This document shows positions 1-8,004 of a stretch of 53,636 nt of DNA, one piece after another. The position numbers and the translations under genes were made by a program. A model generated the notes under the pieces. That model was not told the DNA's origin, did no database searches, and saw only the letters and a program-made list of their open reading frames with translations. Source of the stretch: an uncultured Christensenellaceae bacterium (lineage in GTDB: Bacteria; Bacillota; Clostridia; Christensenellales; UBA3700); contig CALWKR010000046.1 in the NCBI GenBank assembly GCA_944381315.1, forward strand, positions 1 to 53,636, in the 5' to 3' direction. Positions within the stretch are counted from its first letter, which is position 1. The number at the start of each line of letters is the position of its first letter.

Positions 1-70
1 CGGCTATATTACGGCACATATCAAACTGGGCAATGCAACCGAAGTTGCAGACATTCGGCTCGAAGAAGTG

Positions 71-111
71 AAAAAAGCGCTTGAACACATTTTTAATAGT
101 GTTCAAACGCT
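71..111 (-). terminator. Rho-independent terminator after tRNA-Ser
   Basis: Read on the minus strand, a 13-base stem (one G-T wobble, loop of about 10) is followed by six T. It lies 12 bases beyond the 3' end of the minus-strand tRNA-Ser gene. The plus strand has no T run after the stem, so it acts on the tRNA transcript. Confidence 0.8.
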
Positions 112-122
112 ATCCCCTTTGG

Positions 123-210
123 CGCGGAGAGAGGGATTTGAACCCTCGGTACGGTTCCCCGTACACACGATTTCCAATCGTGCGCCTTAGGCCAGCTCAG
201 CCATCTCCGC
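123..210 (-). tRNA. tRNA-Ser (anticodon GGA)
   Basis: The acceptor arms GCGGAGA and TCTCCGC pair perfectly. The anticodon stem-loop has GGA (plus-strand TCC at 173-175), so it reads UCC/UCU serine codons. The variable arm is long, as expected of tRNA-Ser, and the T loop contains GGTTCGAATC. Length is 88 bases with a G discriminator and no encoded CCA. It has its own promoter (239-267) and terminator (71-111), so it is probably a single-gene unit. Confidence 0.95.
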
Positions 211-238
211 ATATCGCATCGCTATCGGTGCAAGAGCA

Positions 239-267
239 ATGATAGCACATTCGCGACGATTTGGCAA
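239..267 (-). promoter_or_regulatory. Promoter of tRNA-Ser
   Basis: On the minus strand TTGCCA, 17 bases, then TATCAT, placing the start about 20 bases upstream of the mature tRNA. Confidence 0.65.
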
Positions 268-396
268 CCGATTGCGATCATTTTGCTCACAAAGCCTGCG
301 TCGAGATCCGCAAAAGCCGCAAAGCGCCGATCTCTCGCCATCTCGTCGCCGTTTTGCATTTTGAATTGTTCTTGCGGCGGCGTTTCGCGTTTTAAG

Positions 397-475
397 CTTG
401 TCGAATAGTGTCGCAAGCCGTCGAAAAATATTTAATTGCAATATCTGTTGGATATTTTTGACGTGATTTGTCGAT
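397..475 (+). promoter_or_regulatory. Two 0A-box-like sites upstream of the Spo0A-type gene
   Basis: CTTGTCGAA at 397-405 and TTTGTCGAT at 467-475 each match the Spo0A box TTTGTCGAA at 8 of 9 positions. The second ends 17 bases upstream of the -35 of the following gene. Autoregulation is an inference. The rest of 211-557 is AT-rich intergenic DNA with no gene that I can support. Confidence 0.4.
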
Positions 476-492
476 TTTATGCGTAATTTCAG

Positions 493-521
493 TTGCAATA
501 TCCACAGATATATTCTATAAT
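493..521 (+). promoter_or_regulatory. Promoter of the Spo0A-type gene
   Basis: TTGCAA, 17 bases, TATAAT. The predicted leader is about 30 bases and carries GGTGA shortly before the ATG. Confidence 0.65.
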
Positions 522-557
522 TAGCTTATTAAAATTCATTTTTGTGGTGACCTCGGC

Positions 558-1328
558 ATGCAAAGATTTGCAGTTCTTGATTCCAGATCAAACAGAAGCG
601 CGCTTGACGCCGCGCTGCGCAAAAAGTTCCCTTTTTCGTCTTTTGTATATTTGGACCCCAACGCTCCCGACGACGATCTCTCCGAGTTCTCTTCCTTGAT
701 CGCGGACGAAGACGCCTTCAAAAAGCTTGCCTCCGATCATTCAAAGCATGATCTGGTGGACAAGGCGACGGTCGTCATGCTCGACTTGAACGGCGCGCAT
801 ACCGACGTGTCGCTCAGCTCGCTGCCGCCGTCGGCGAGGGAGATCTTGGCGAGCGTCGAAGAGCCTGCGTCTGCCGACTTGACGGTGTTTTATCGCATAC
901 CTTTGTCTTCCGATCCCGGCACGGAATTGCGGAACGCGGTCAACCTGACCGTCGGAGACAAGCTGCGCGCGATCGCCGATATGTACTTGACGGCTGAGTT
1001 CGCTCGGCTCGGTTTCAAGCGCAATCACCTCGGCTATGCCTATCTCAAAGACGCCGTGATGTTTTGCTATTTCGACTCGTCGTCGCTACACGGCAAGATC
1101 AACAGCATCCTCTATCCCAAGATCGCGCAAAAGCACAACGTCTCGCCGGCAAGCGTCGAGCGCTCGCTGCGCACGGTGATCGGATATGCCTACAACAATC
1201 CCGGTTCGCACGAGCAATTCAAAGAGTTTCTCGGTTCGGCGGACTGCCCCACCAACTCCGAAGTCATAGCCGCCTTGTTGGAGCGGCTATCCAATTATAT
1301 GCTCGTGACGATGTTCAGCAACAATTGA
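558..1328 (+). CDS. Spo0A-type sporulation regulator with atypical N-terminal domain
   Basis: Residues about 137-256 match the Spo0A DNA-binding domain (sporulation-initiation HTH). They include a KRNHLGYAYLKDAV segment, an LYPKIAQKHN recognition-helix region, a VERSLR motif and the PTNSEVIAALLERL ending. Spo0A binds 0A boxes to start sporulation. A normal Spo0A has a CheY-like receiver with an N-terminal acidic pair, a phosphoacceptor Asp and conserved Thr and Lys. Here residues 1-130 begin RFAVLDSRSNRSAL and have only a weak VVMLDL strand, so the receiver is either highly degenerate or replaced. The length (256) is close to Spo0A (about 265). GGTGA precedes the ATG. Two terminator hairpins follow, so it appears monocistronic. 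It could be the true Spo0A of a divergent lineage or a second, phosphorylation-independent paralogue. Confidence 0.85.
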   Translation: MQRFAVLDSRSNRSALDAALRKKFPFSSFVYLDPNAPDDDLSEFSSLIADEDAFKKLASDHSKHDLVDKATVVMLDLNGAHTDVSLSSLPPSAREILASVEEPASADLTVFYRIPLSSDPGTELRNAVNLTVGDKLRAIADMYLTAEFARLGFKRNHLGYAYLKDAVMFCYFDSSSLHGKINSILYPKIAQKHNVSPASVERSLRTVIGYAYNNPGSHEQFKEFLGSADCPTNSEVIAALLERLSNYMLVTMFSNN

Positions 1329-1350
1329 CGACGCGAGCTCCGTCTTCGCA

Positions 1351-1384
1351 AAAGAGGCATATGCCGCACCGCATATGCCTTTTG
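1351..1384 (+). terminator. Terminator after the Spo0A-type gene
   Basis: The stem GAGGCATATGC / GCATATGCCTT (one wobble, 6-base loop) is followed by a short T run, 22 bases after the stop codon. Confidence 0.65.
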
Positions 1385-1395
1385 CAAACCACACT

Positions 1396-1432
1396 GCGAT
1401 CGATCAGATCTTTTCGATCGCCTTTCTTTTTT
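1396..1432 (+). terminator. Second terminator-like hairpin
   Basis: GCGATCGA / TCGATCGC forms a perfect 8-bp stem followed by CTTTCTTTTTT. It may be a backup terminator. A weaker hairpin (AAAGCCC / GGGCTTT, 1461-1499) lies between it and the 3' end of trxB. Confidence 0.5.
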
Positions 1433-1575
1433 CACTTATCAAAGCGAGATTTTTTTACGAAAAGCCCATCCTTGCCGACGTAAAACAGGAACGGGCTTTC
1501 ATTTGATCTCGGACGTTATCTGCCGATCATTGAGCGGCGAACCTTCTCCTCGACTGCCGCTTGTTTGCCGAGGGC

Positions 1576-2490
1576 TCACTCGCGCTCGGAAAGATATTCT
1601 GCGGCGGCGAGAGCGGCGACGGCGCCGTCCGAAGCGGCGGTGACGAGCTGGCGGATCTTCTTGGTGCGGCAATCGCCTGCGACGAAGACGCCGTCTGCGG
1701 CGACGCAGTCCTCTCCTGCGATTATGTAGCCCGAAAGGTCGCGCTTGACAAGTCCGTCAAAGAGTGCGGTCGCAGGGGTCTGTCCCACGGCAACGAACAC
1801 TCCGTCTACGGCGATCTCGCTCTTGGCTCCGCTGACGACGTTGCGGACAACGATCGCGCGTACGGAGTCCTCGCCGACTATCTCGTCGACGACGCTGTCG
1901 AGCAAGAATTTGACATTGGGCAGAGCGCGCAGCTTGTCGATGTCAGCCTTTTGGGCGCGAAACTCGCTGCGGCGGTGGATGAGCACGACTTCGGAGCACA
2001 TGCGAGCCAGCTCGAGAGCGTCTGCCGCGGCGGTGTTGCCGCCGCCTACGACGGCGACTTTTCTGCCGCGATAGAAGGCTCCGTCGCAAGTCGCGCAATA
2101 GGAGACTCCCTTGCCGACAAGGCGCGATTCGCCTGCGGCTCCCAATTCACGATTTTTAGCGCCCGTGGCGATTATCAATGCTTTGGCAAAGTATTCGCCC
2201 TTGGCGGTAGCGACCTCGAAGCCTCCGTCTTTGCGGGCGACGGAGAGCGCCTCTTTGCGCACGATCGAAACTCCCGTGCCCTCGGTCTGCGCGAGCAGAG
2301 CCATAGAATAGTCAAAGCCGCTGATCTTGCCTGTGGCAGGATAGTTCTCTATCTCCCCGGTATTGACGATCTGTCCTCCGGGCATATAGCCCTCGAAAAG
2401 CGTGACGTCAAAGCCGCTGCGCTTGGCGTAGATCGCGGCTGTCATGCCGGCGGTGCCGGCGCCGATGACGGCGATGTCGGTGTTGGTCAT
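1576..2490 (-). CDS. trxB: Thioredoxin reductase
   Basis: A 304-residue FAD/NADPH-dependent thioredoxin-disulfide reductase. It has an N-terminal FAD-binding GxGxxG (VIGAGTAGM), the redox-active CATC at about residues 132-135, the NADPH-binding VVGGGNTAA and the C-terminal FAD-binding GDC motif. It would reduce thioredoxin in the cytoplasm. I chose the ATG at 2490 because AAAGGAGG stands just before it; upstream in-frame codons lack a ribosome site. It begins 23 bases after the HD-domain gene stops, so the two are probably co-transcribed from the promoter at 3143-3171. No thioredoxin gene is adjacent. Confidence 0.95.
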   Translation of the reverse strand: MTNTDIAVIGAGTAGMTAAIYAKRSGFDVTLFEGYMPGGQIVNTGEIENYPATGKISGFDYSMALLAQTEGTGVSIVRKEALSVARKDGGFEVATAKGEYFAKALIIATGAKNRELGAAGESRLVGKGVSYCATCDGAFYRGRKVAVVGGGNTAAADALELARMCSEVVLIHRRSEFRAQKADIDKLRALPNVKFLLDSVVDEIVGEDSVRAIVVRNVVSGAKSEIAVDGVFVAVGQTPATALFDGLVKRDLSGYIIAGEDCVAADGVFVAGDCRTKKIRQLVTAASDGAVAALAAAEYLSERE

Positions 2491-2513
2491 ATTCCTCCTT
2501 TGCGCGGTGCGCG

Positions 2514-3116
2514 TCACTTGCATCTCTCGTCCAGATAGGACGCTTCGATGTCGGCGATGTGCGTGAGGACGGCGAGGGGGTATTTTTCGAAAGCGGCGCT
2601 GATGCTGAAATCTCCGCCCTTGACGCGGCTGTCAAAGCCGCCCATATGCCAATTGATCGCCAAGGCCTCCTCGCGCGTGAGGCGCAAAAAGCCGTTGATG
2701 ATGTAGACGGACTTTTCGCCGTGCCCGTAGGGCAGCTCTTCTTCTATCGTATAGTAAGGGACGCGGATCCATTCGCCGTCCTCTTTTTTGTTGCGATAGT
2801 CGACTTTGTAGAAATTGGCCTTGCAGATGTCGTGGAGCAAGCCGCAAATGACGACGCTCTCGTCGGTGATGCGGGCGATGGACTCCTTTTCGGGATGAAG
2901 TTTCTTCTCGGCGTCGACGAGCATTTTGAGCCTTCGCGCGACGTTGAGACTGTGCTCGACGAGTCCGCCCTCGAAGGCGTTGTGATATTTGGAGCTGGCG
3001 GGAGCGTGGAAAAAGTCGCTCTTGTCCCTCATCCATTCGAGCAATTTGTCCGCTCCTTCCCTCTTGATGTTGTTGGTGTACAGCGCGAGAAATTGCGCAG
3101 CGGCGTCCTCTGACAT
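2514..3116 (-). CDS. HD-domain hydrolase, YhaM-like
   Basis: A 200-residue metal-dependent hydrolase. The conserved metal ligands are visible: H in EGGLVEHSLNVARR (about residue 55), HD in CGLLHDICKAN (about 95), and later H residues in GHGEKSVYIINGF and NWHMGG. This is the layout of the HD domain of YhaM-type 3'-5' exoribonucleases, but the N-terminal OB-fold of full-length YhaM is missing, so the substrate is uncertain. GGAGGAGATC precedes the ATG. It is the first gene of a likely two-gene unit with trxB. Confidence 0.8.
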   Translation of the reverse strand: MSEDAAAQFLALYTNNIKREGADKLLEWMRDKSDFFHAPASSKYHNAFEGGLVEHSLNVARRLKMLVDAEKKLHPEKESIARITDESVVICGLLHDICKANFYKVDYRNKKEDGEWIRVPYYTIEEELPYGHGEKSVYIINGFLRLTREEALAINWHMGGFDSRVKGGDFSISAAFEKYPLAVLTHIADIEASYLDERCK

Positions 3117-3142
3117 GATCTCCTCCGCAATGTTTTTTCTCT

Positions 3143-3171
3143 ATTATAAAATGCGGAGAAGAAGTTGTCAA
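3143..3171 (-). promoter_or_regulatory. Consensus promoter for the HD-hydrolase/trxB unit
   Basis: On the minus strand TTGACA, exactly 17 bases, TATAAT: a perfect SigA-type promoter just upstream of the HD gene. Confidence 0.85.
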
Positions 3172-3183
3172 GCGCGCCCCGCG

Positions 3184-3630
3184 TCAACCGCCGAGGCGAG
3201 AACCGCAAAGGTAGGATCGCTCTTGGACGTCGCGGCTCAGATCGGCAAGCTCGGAGCACGACGCGAGCGCGTCGCGGCTTGCGCCTGCATACATCTTCAT
3301 ATATCGCTCGCAAGCGGCTATCGACTTGACGACACCGTCGCGGACTTGGTCCAAGATGTTGTTGTCTCCGCCGTGATGTTTGCACCGCCACTTGACGACT
3401 TTGACTGCGCACCATACAGAAATTTTGCCGATATGTTTTGGCTTTTTGCCCGATTTTTGGATCGCGGCGCTCGTGCGGACCGCATAGTCGCGATAGCGGA
3501 CGGCGCTCTCTTCGACAAAGGCGTAGGTCTCCTTTTTTGCGCAATAGGGCAGCATTTGCCCCAGCGCGACGACGCCCATCTGGGCGCCCTTGACGCAATG
3601 GTCCAACAATTTTGTGCTTTGGTCTTGCAT
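3184..3630 (-). CDS. Hypothetical protein, helical
   Basis: A 148-residue soluble protein that I do not recognise. It is predicted mostly helical, with a His/Cys-rich middle (VWCAVKVVKWRCKHHGG) and further Cys and His residues (DHCV, LPYCAKK, AACERY, ASCSEL). That could indicate metal binding or a ferritin-like bundle, but no family motif is certain. The start at 3630 follows GAGGTG; an upstream in-frame codon lies across the preceding terminator region. It is downstream of, and separated by a terminator from, the phosphoesterase gene. Confidence 0.6.
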   Translation of the reverse strand: MQDQSTKLLDHCVKGAQMGVVALGQMLPYCAKKETYAFVEESAVRYRDYAVRTSAAIQKSGKKPKHIGKISVWCAVKVVKWRCKHHGGDNNILDQVRDGVVKSIAACERYMKMYAGASRDALASCSELADLSRDVQERSYLCGSRLGG

Positions 3631-3673
3631 ATCACACCTCGGAGATAGTATGCCCGAGGCGGCGAGTATCATA

Positions 3674-3697
3674 CAAAAGGGGCCCCGAAGGGTCCCC
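3674..3697 (-). terminator. Terminator after the phosphoesterase gene
   Basis: On the minus strand GGGGACCC, TTCG loop, GGGCCCC (one mismatch), then TTTTG, 22 bases after the stop at 3720. Confidence 0.75.
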
Positions 3698-3719
3698 TGC
3701 TCGGCGCGAAAAACCGCGA

Positions 3720-5828
3720 TCAGAATGCGGAGAGAGGGATCCGCGTGACGTTGCCCGAAAAATCGGTCGCAAAGATCGCTCCGTCCCGAACTGCCGGCAT
3801 GCCGACGATCGGAGAACCGACGTCGAACGAGCCGAGCGCCTGTCCGTCCTTGCTCAGCTTGTAGATCTTGCCGTCGAGGGCGCCGAAGTACAATGCGCCG
3901 TCCGCCTCGAAGACGCTGCTCGCGACTTCTTTGGCTCCGGGAGCGACATAGGGCGAGGACGCGATCAGCGAGCCGCCGATGTCGTCGAACGTCCAGACGA
4001 TCTCGAACGTGCTCTCGTCGAGCGCGACGACCCCGCTCGTTGCGGTGGAGAGATAGATCTTGCCGTCCGAGACATAGGGGCGCGTGGCGGTGTCGAGGTT
4101 GAGCCCGTCCAGCTTGCGCGAGCGCAGCGTCTTGCCGCTCGCTCTGTCCAGCTCGAACATCGTGTCGATCGCGGCGACATAGAGCTTGCCTTGGGCGATG
4201 ACGGGAGTCGTCACGCGGTTGCGCAAGCCGTCCTTGTCCGCGCTCCAGATCCGCTTGCCGCTCATATTGTCATAGGCGATCAGCTCGTCCCAATGCGAGC
4301 CGACGAGCAGCCTGTCGCCGTCGACGATCATGCGGCACGGAGCGCTGTTGGCGCGGTCGTTCTCCGTCTCCCAGATCAGCGCGCCGTCGGACGCGGAGAG
4401 GCAGACGGACTTTTGGGCGCCGCCGCAATAGACCTTGCCGCCGTCGACGACGACGTTGAGTCCCGTGTTGCGCGCGGCGGAAAGTCCGCAATCTTTGCTC
4501 CACAGCAGCTGTCCGCTCTCGGCGTCGACGCAATAGACTTTGCCGGTGACGTCTTGCGCGAATATCTTGCCGCCGCTCAGCGCGAAGTCGTTGCGGACGG
4601 AGTTGTCGGTCGCGAACGACCACACGACGTCGCCGCTCGCGGCGTCGAGCTTGTAGATCCCGCACTCCTTGGGCCAGCCGTCGTCGATCGTGGCGGCGTA
4701 GACAAAGCCGTCGTCGACGATCGGGGACGCGAAGCTCGCTCTGCCGTCGAGCGCGGTGCTCCATTGATAGCCGTCTTGCGGCGTTGCGGAGTCAAAATCG
4801 TTGTAGATCAATTGGGAGCGGACGAGCTCGTCGTCCTCGATCCATACTCCCCTGAAGGCAGGCGCCGTCGCGTCGATGTTGCCCGAATCGGGCTTGCCCG
4901 TGCAGATGTTGAAGACGCCGCCGTCGGTGCGGTACATATAGTTGTAGTGCCAATGTCCGAAGATCCACGCGAGCAAGCCGTGCTCGGTGAGATCGACCGT
5001 CTTGCCCAAGCCGTATTTGAGCACAAAGCCGTCCTCGTCGGGGCAATAGTTGTGGTTGAACATCACGATCTTCTTATCGGGATCGGTGTTGGCGATGTCG
5101 TTTGCGACCCACTTCCAGATGTCGCCGTAGCCGTATCTGGCGCGGTAGTCGACGCCCGACACCATCGGGGTGACGATGTAGTGGACGTTGCCGACTTCGA
5201 AAGAATAGTTGACGGGGCCGTAGATGCTCTCGAAGTACGCCTCGCCGTAGCCGCCCTTGTCGATGTAGTCGTGGTTGCCGATCGCATAGCGGACGGGGAC
5301 GCCCATGTTTTGGGAATTCATGCCTTGGATGTGCGTGCGCAAGCCGTCCTCATAGCAGATGTCACCCGTGTGGATGATGAACGCCGCGCCGATATCATCG
5401 GCGGCAGATTTGACGCCGTCTATCCACTCTCCCACTCCGTCAGCGCCGATCTCGCTGTCGGCGACTTGCAAAAACGAGTGATCCGTCATATCGTCGTCGC
5501 GGCGCGTGAGCGTGAAGTCGAAGTTGTCCGAATCGACGTCGCGATAGTAGTCCTCTGTCCAATATCCGCTGGGGATCGTGACGGAAACAAAGGCGTCTTT
5601 GAGCCATCCGTCAAGTTTGAAAAAACCGTTCTCGTCGGTCTTGACGACATCTCTGCCGTTGGTGACCGACACGCCCTCGATGGGCTCGCCGGTCTGCGCG
5701 TCGCGGACATAGCCTTGATATTTGTCGTTGTTCACCCCCAGCCAAATGCCGGCAATGATCGCGCCCAAAACGGCAAGCGCCGCAACAACTATCGCCGTGA
5801 TGGCGATCGCCTTTTTCGCCTTGGTCAT
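3720..5828 (-). CDS. Membrane-anchored metallophosphoesterase with C-terminal beta-propeller
   Basis: A 702-residue surface protein. Residues about 5-27 form a membrane anchor or uncleaved signal (AIAITAIVVAALAVLGAIIAG). Next is a carboxypeptidase-regulatory-like beta-sandwich (about 33-95, GYVRDAQTGEPIEGVSV). A calcineurin-like phosphoesterase domain follows, with ADSE in place of DxH, then HTGD, GNHD, NHN and GHWHYN metal ligands (to about residue 300). The C-terminal half (about 325-702) is a PQQ-type propeller with repeated blades ending in DxxSGxxxW motifs. It should act outside the cell on a phosphoester; the substrate is unknown. GAGGGAG precedes the ATG at 5828. It has its own consensus promoter and a terminator. 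Joining these three modules in one chain is uncommon. Confidence 0.85.
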   Translation of the reverse strand: MTKAKKAIAITAIVVAALAVLGAIIAGIWLGVNNDKYQGYVRDAQTGEPIEGVSVTNGRDVVKTDENGFFKLDGWLKDAFVSVTIPSGYWTEDYYRDVDSDNFDFTLTRRDDDMTDHSFLQVADSEIGADGVGEWIDGVKSAADDIGAAFIIHTGDICYEDGLRTHIQGMNSQNMGVPVRYAIGNHDYIDKGGYGEAYFESIYGPVNYSFEVGNVHYIVTPMVSGVDYRARYGYGDIWKWVANDIANTDPDKKIVMFNHNYCPDEDGFVLKYGLGKTVDLTEHGLLAWIFGHWHYNYMYRTDGGVFNICTGKPDSGNIDATAPAFRGVWIEDDELVRSQLIYNDFDSATPQDGYQWSTALDGRASFASPIVDDGFVYAATIDDGWPKECGIYKLDAASGDVVWSFATDNSVRNDFALSGGKIFAQDVTGKVYCVDAESGQLLWSKDCGLSAARNTGLNVVVDGGKVYCGGAQKSVCLSASDGALIWETENDRANSAPCRMIVDGDRLLVGSHWDELIAYDNMSGKRIWSADKDGLRNRVTTPVIAQGKLYVAAIDTMFELDRASGKTLRSRKLDGLNLDTATRPYVSDGKIYLSTATSGVVALDESTFEIVWTFDDIGGSLIASSPYVAPGAKEVASSVFEADGALYFGALDGKIYKLSKDGQALGSFDVGSPIVGMPAVRDGAIFATDFSGNVTRIPLSAF

Positions 5829-5861
5829 AATTCTCCCTCGATCGTCTATCGCGATCGTTTC

Positions 5862-5890
5862 ATTATAACGTGAAAAAGGCGCGGTGTCAA
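5862..5890 (-). promoter_or_regulatory. Consensus promoter overlapping a terminator
   Basis: On the minus strand TTGACA, 17 bases, TATAAT. The -35 lies within the loop and arm of the hairpin at 5873-5904, so the phosphoesterase promoter is embedded in the upstream terminator. Confidence 0.85.
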
Positions 5891-5904
5891 TACCGCGCCT
5901 TTTT
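5873..5904. terminator. Bidirectional terminator
   Basis: AAAAAGGCGCGGT, a 6-base loop, ACCGCGCCTTTTT: a perfect 13-bp stem with A and T runs, usable on both strands. It stops minus-strand transcripts from the remnant at 5970-6377. Confidence 0.9.
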
Positions 5905-5969
5905 GTAAACAAAAGTTTAGCCAAGCCAAACACAGGCAAGCAGCGCTTGCGCTTGACGAAGCCTTCTCT

Positions 5970-6377
5970 TTATCTATAGTTTCTCGTTCGTGACAAATCG
6001 GGATATCTTTCCTCTTTTTCTGTTCTGAAGAACAGCCCGTTGAGAGCCTTGTCGATCTCCTTCTTCTCTACGTTGGTGACCTCGCCGAGATTGTACACTC
6101 CCTTGTATATCGCGTCGTCGCTTGTCTTGTATGCTATTGCTGCTACGCCTGCGGAAGGATCGGGTTTTATGAAACTGTTGTAGACGTCTCCGGTGTTTAC
6201 GCAATTCTCCATCGTCCCGTATTGATTGACGACAAAAGCCGCCGCACACACTATCTCGTTGGCATTTTCGAACCTGTAAGATCCCCTATTGATGCAATTT
6301 TTTATAATGCTATTGTTGTTGATCGTGAAATATGCGGCGTAATCGATCCCTCCATATATTAATCCAAAGCTATCCAC
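5970..6377 (-). pseudogene. Truncated repeat-type surface protein remnant
   Basis: The 135-residue frame contains GLUG/beta-helix-style repeats with the pattern IIKNCINRGSY and TMENCVNTGDVY, typical of large Gram-positive surface proteins of several hundred residues. It has no signal peptide, no Shine-Dalgarno site, opens with GTG immediately after an in-frame TGA, and lacks a cell-wall anchor. I read it as a C-terminal fragment left after deletion. The frame is intact, so translation cannot be fully excluded. Confidence 0.5.
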
Positions 6378-6472
6378 TCAATTGATGTCTATAAATATAC
6401 GCTTTTATCGAAAAATGACTTGCGGTTAAGTTTGCGGATCTTTGAAATAAACTTTTTTCGCCTAACTTCGAC

Positions 6473-6500
6473 CAAAAAAGAGCGCCGCAATGCGGCGCCC
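6473..6500 (-). terminator. Terminator of the glycerol operon
   Basis: On the minus strand GGGCGCCGC, ATT loop, GCGGCGCTC, then TTTTTT, about 20 bases after the glpK stop. Confidence 0.85.
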
Positions 6501-6519
6501 GTCTTTGCCGACCGAGCGG

Positions 6520-8004
6520 CTATTGTCTGTATCTCGCCCTGCCTATGCTCTGCGCCCATCCGACCAAGAGATCGCGGCGTTTCTTGGCAGACATCCGCGG
6601 CGAAAATTCTCTGTCGACGTGCTTGCGCGCCTTGATCAGGCTCAGATCGCTCCACATCCCGACGCCCATCCCGGCAAGGAACGCGACGCCGAGGGCGGTG
6701 CTCTCGGTGATCACGGGGCGCTCCACCTTGCAACCCAGCACGTCGGCTTGGAATTGCATCAAAAAATTGTTGGCGCAAGCGCCTCCGTCCACCGCAAGAC
6801 GCGTGATCTCGCAGCCGGCGTCGCTCTCCATCGCGTGCATGACGTCGACGACTTGATAGGCGATCGACTCCACCGCCGCGCGGACAAAGTGAGCCCTGCT
6901 CGTGCCGCGCGTTATGCCGCACACGATGCCTCGCGCCCGCGCGTCCCAATGCGGCGCGCCCAAGCCGACGAACGCCGGCACAATGTAGACTCCGCCCGTG
7001 TCGGGCACCGACTCGGCTATGCTCTCGGTCTCCGCCGCCGTCTCGATCATCTTGAGCTCGTCCCTCAGCCACTGGATCACCGCGCCGCCGACAAAGACGC
7101 TGCCCTCGAGAGCGTATTGCGGCGCGTCGCCGTCTCGGACTGCCGCAAGCGTCGTGATCAAGCCGCGCTTGGAACGCATGCGCTCGCCGCCCGTGTTCAT
7201 CAATGTAAAACAGCCCGTGCCGTATGTGTTCTTTATGTCGCCCTTCTCGGTGCACAATTGCCCGAACAACGCCGCCTGCTGGTCGCCGGCAACCGCCGCG
7301 ATCGGGATCTTGGCGCCCACTTCCGCCTCGTCCGTATAGCCGAACAGGTGCCCCGACGGATATGCGTCGGCGAGCATCGTGCGCGGGATGCCGAACAGCT
7401 CGCACAAGTCGCGGTCCCAGGCAAGCGCGCCTATGTCGAACAGCATCGTGCGCGCCGCGTTGGTGTAGTCGGTCGCGAAGATCGCGCCGCGCGACAGCCG
7501 CCACATCAAATAGGTGTCCACGGTGCCGAACAGCAATGCGCCGCTGTCGGCACGCTCGCGCGCGCCCTTGACGTTGTCCAAGATCCACTTGACCTTGGTC
7601 GCACTGAAATAGGGGTCTATCGGCAAGCCCGTCTTGTCATAGATCAGCCCGTCGAGCCCCGCCTCTTTGAGTTTGTCGCAATAGTCGGACGTGCGGCGAC
7701 ACTGCCACACGATCGCGTTGTAGACGGGATCGCCCGAGAACTTGTCCCAGACGATCGAGGTCTCGCGCTGGTCGGTGATCCCGATCGCGGCGACGTTCTC
7801 TGCCCCGACGGCGGCGATCACCTCTTTGAGCGCGTTGAGCGATGTAGAATAGATCGCCTCGGGATCGTGCTCCACCCAGCCCGCTCGAGGATAGATCTGT
7901 GCAAACTCGGCTTGCGACTTTGCGACTATGTCGGCGTGCTCGTCGAACGCTATCGCGCGACTGCTCGTCGTCCCTTGATCGATCGCTATGACATACTTTT
8001 TCAT
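6520..8004 (-). CDS. glpK: Glycerol kinase
   Basis: A 494-residue FGGY-family kinase that phosphorylates glycerol to sn-glycerol 3-phosphate. Visible motifs are the N-terminal AIDQGTTSSRAIAFD phosphate-binding loop, GITDQRET, WQCRRT, the GDQQAALFGQ segment and the nucleotide-binding AVDGGACANNFLMQ. The length is standard for GlpK. Its start overlaps the stop of the DUF1667 gene by four bases (ATGA), so translation is coupled. It is the last gene of a four-gene glycerol operon. No glpF uptake channel is in the cluster. Confidence 0.96.
   Translation of the reverse strand: MKKYVIAIDQGTTSSRAIAFDEHADIVAKSQAEFAQIYPRAGWVEHDPEAIYSTSLNALKEVIAAVGAENVAAIGITDQRETSIVWDKFSGDPVYNAIVWQCRRTSDYCDKLKEAGLDGLIYDKTGLPIDPYFSATKVKWILDNVKGARERADSGALLFGTVDTYLMWRLSRGAIFATDYTNAARTMLFDIGALAWDRDLCELFGIPRTMLADAYPSGHLFGYTDEAEVGAKIPIAAVAGDQQAALFGQLCTEKGDIKNTYGTGCFTLMNTGGERMRSKRGLITTLAAVRDGDAPQYALEGSVFVGGAVIQWLRDELKMIETAAETESIAESVPDTGGVYIVPAFVGLGAPHWDARARGIVCGITRGTSRAHFVRAAVESIAYQVVDVMHAMESDAGCEITRLAVDGGACANNFLMQFQADVLGCKVERPVITESTALGVAFLAGMGVGMWSDLSLIKARKHVDREFSPRMSAKKRRDLLVGWAQSIGRARYRQ

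Noticed and set aside
2..189. Open plus-strand frame at the left edge, running into the tRNA region
   Set aside because: It passes through the terminator and the antisense of tRNA-Ser, giving the familiar REGFEPSV-type artefact; no family is recognisable.
1561..2538. Long plus-strand frame opposite trxB
   Set aside because: It is the antisense of a clear thioredoxin reductase; GC-rich genes here commonly leave open frames on the other strand.
3612..5873. 753-codon plus-strand frame opposite the phosphoesterase
   Set aside because: Val/Asp/Arg-rich shadow of the minus-strand gene, with no ribosome site or domain.
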